A stretch of 5,749 bases of DNA from UBA12078 sp964573565 (GTDB lineage: Bacteria; Patescibacteriota; Dojkabacteria; SC72): positions 1 to 5,749 of the forward strand of contig CAZNJV010000033.1 in NCBI GenBank assembly GCA_964573565.1. The letters run 5' to 3'. The notes beneath the pieces are model-generated. The model did not search any database. It had not been told where the DNA came from and worked only from the letters and a program-made list of their open reading frames with translations. This document shows positions 5,384 to 5,749 of the stretch, in pieces (the first letter of the stretch is position 1; the number at the start of each line of letters is the position of its first letter). Position numbers and translations under genes: made by a program.

Positions 5384-5430
5384 AGAACAAAATACAGCCT
5401 ATTGGCTTGTCCCGTAGGCTGTACGTTCTT
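5383..5430. terminator. Bidirectional terminator between convergent genes
   Basis: A perfect 9-bp stem TACAGCCTA (5393-5401)/TAGGCTGTA (5415-5423) encloses a 13-nt loop. It is flanked by a second pairing AAGAAC (5383-5388)/GTTCTT (5425-5430). On the plus strand it starts at the stop codon of the 135-residue gene and is followed by CGTTCTTCTATAT. On the minus strand the stem is followed by TTTTGTTCTTT, a better U-rich tract. It can therefore end both the rightward gene and the leftward gene entering from the window edge. Confidence 0.7.
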
Positions 5431-5467
5431 CTATATAAATATCATTGAAATTTTTTTGTATTACCGT

Positions 5468-5497
5468 CCTCTGTGGCCTTGATTAAAGCCACAGAGG
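5468..5497. repeat. Perfect 10-bp inverted repeat in the convergent intergenic region
   Basis: CCTCTGTGGC (5468-5477) and GCCACAGAGG (5488-5497) pair perfectly around a 10-nt loop that can close further by two A-T pairs. It begins 18 bp after the stop of the leftward partial gene. Neither strand has a T-run directly after the stem; the T7 at 5451-5457 precedes it on the plus strand. It may be the 3'-terminal hairpin of the leftward transcript, with termination at the next hairpin (5393-5423), or a structural RNA element. Confidence 0.55.
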
Positions 5498-5515
5498 GCA
5501 CTTGATTTGAGTATT

Positions 5516-5749
5516 CTAATTTGATTTTGCCATGAAGGCGAATCTTTGTTCTGGTGGTACAATCCAGCATTGTTTTAAGAACTGGTTTGTAGAGAGATTG
5601 AAATTGCCAGGGGCAATTTCTCCACGGAAGAGCAAGACAAGTTTTCCCGTTACAGATATCGGTTGTACTCCTGCGTTGAGAAGGCTTTTCTGTAATGCAT
5701 GGTGCCTTACAATCTCTCGAACTTCAGGGATTTCTGAACATGGGACACC
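5516..5749 (-). CDS. Unrecognised protein, C-terminal 77 residues (cut by window edge)
   Basis: The minus strand is open from the window edge at 5749 to a TAG at 5516-5518, encoding 77 residues plus stop. The sequence runs GVPCSEIPEVREIV, HHALQKSLLNAGVQPISVTG, KLVLLFRGEIAPGNFNL, NQFLKQCWIVPPEQRFAFMA, ending KSN. A helix, a strand (KLVLLF) and a mixed tail are suggested; there is no membrane segment and no motif I know. The start lies outside the window, so total length is unknown. Residue composition is balanced and protein-like, and the downstream hairpins at 5468-5497 and 5393-5423 fit a gene end here, which supports a real gene. It converges with the 135-residue gene; no sequence similarity between the two is apparent. 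Confidence 0.65.
   Translation of the reverse strand, partial: GVPCSEIPEVREIVRHHALQKSLLNAGVQPISVTGKLVLLFRGEIAPGNFNLSTNQFLKQCWIVPPEQRFAFMAKSN

Overview
The window looks like a piece of a compact, AT-rich bacterial genome, most likely a Candidate Phyla Radiation (Patescibacteria) lineage such as Dojkabacteria or Microgenomates. That assignment is an inference of moderate to low confidence. It rests on tight gene packing, start codons without Shine-Dalgarno sequences, a tRNA gene without an encoded CCA, a Fic-like protein with a degenerate active site, and a gatB-gatC pair separated from gatA. TGA serves as a stop (end of gatB), so the lineages that read TGA as glycine are unlikely.

Left part (1-826): a minus-strand cluster encodes a small zinc-ribbon protein, a DUF134 helix-turn-helix protein and the N-terminus of an ArsR-type regulator cut by the window edge. 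This looks like a metal or Fe-S related regulatory cluster. The intergenic region 663-826 holds a 14-bp dyad upstream of this cluster and, facing the other way, an extended -10 box placed so that the next gene would be transcribed as a leaderless mRNA.

Middle (827-4837): a plus-strand YibE/F membrane protein runs tail-to-tail into gatC with only 2 bp between the stop codons. From right to left on the minus strand come tRNA-Thr(CGU), a Fic/winged-helix protein lacking the catalytic His and Arg, gatB and gatC. They are packed so closely (16-nt gap, 21-nt gap, 4-nt overlap) that one transcript starting at the tRNA promoter is plausible. GatB and GatC are two subunits of the Asp-tRNA(Asn)/Glu-tRNA(Gln) amidotransferase; the amidase subunit gatA is not in the window.

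Right part (4838-5749): back-to-back promoters drive the tRNA operon leftward and an unrecognised 135-residue protein rightward. The rightward gene is a self-contained unit with a near-consensus promoter, a hairpin at the predicted mRNA 5' end, the only strong Shine-Dalgarno in the window, about 45% GC, and a bidirectional terminator. A second perfect hairpin and the C-terminal 77 residues of another unrecognised minus-strand protein close the window.

No CRISPR array, insertion sequence or rRNA is visible.
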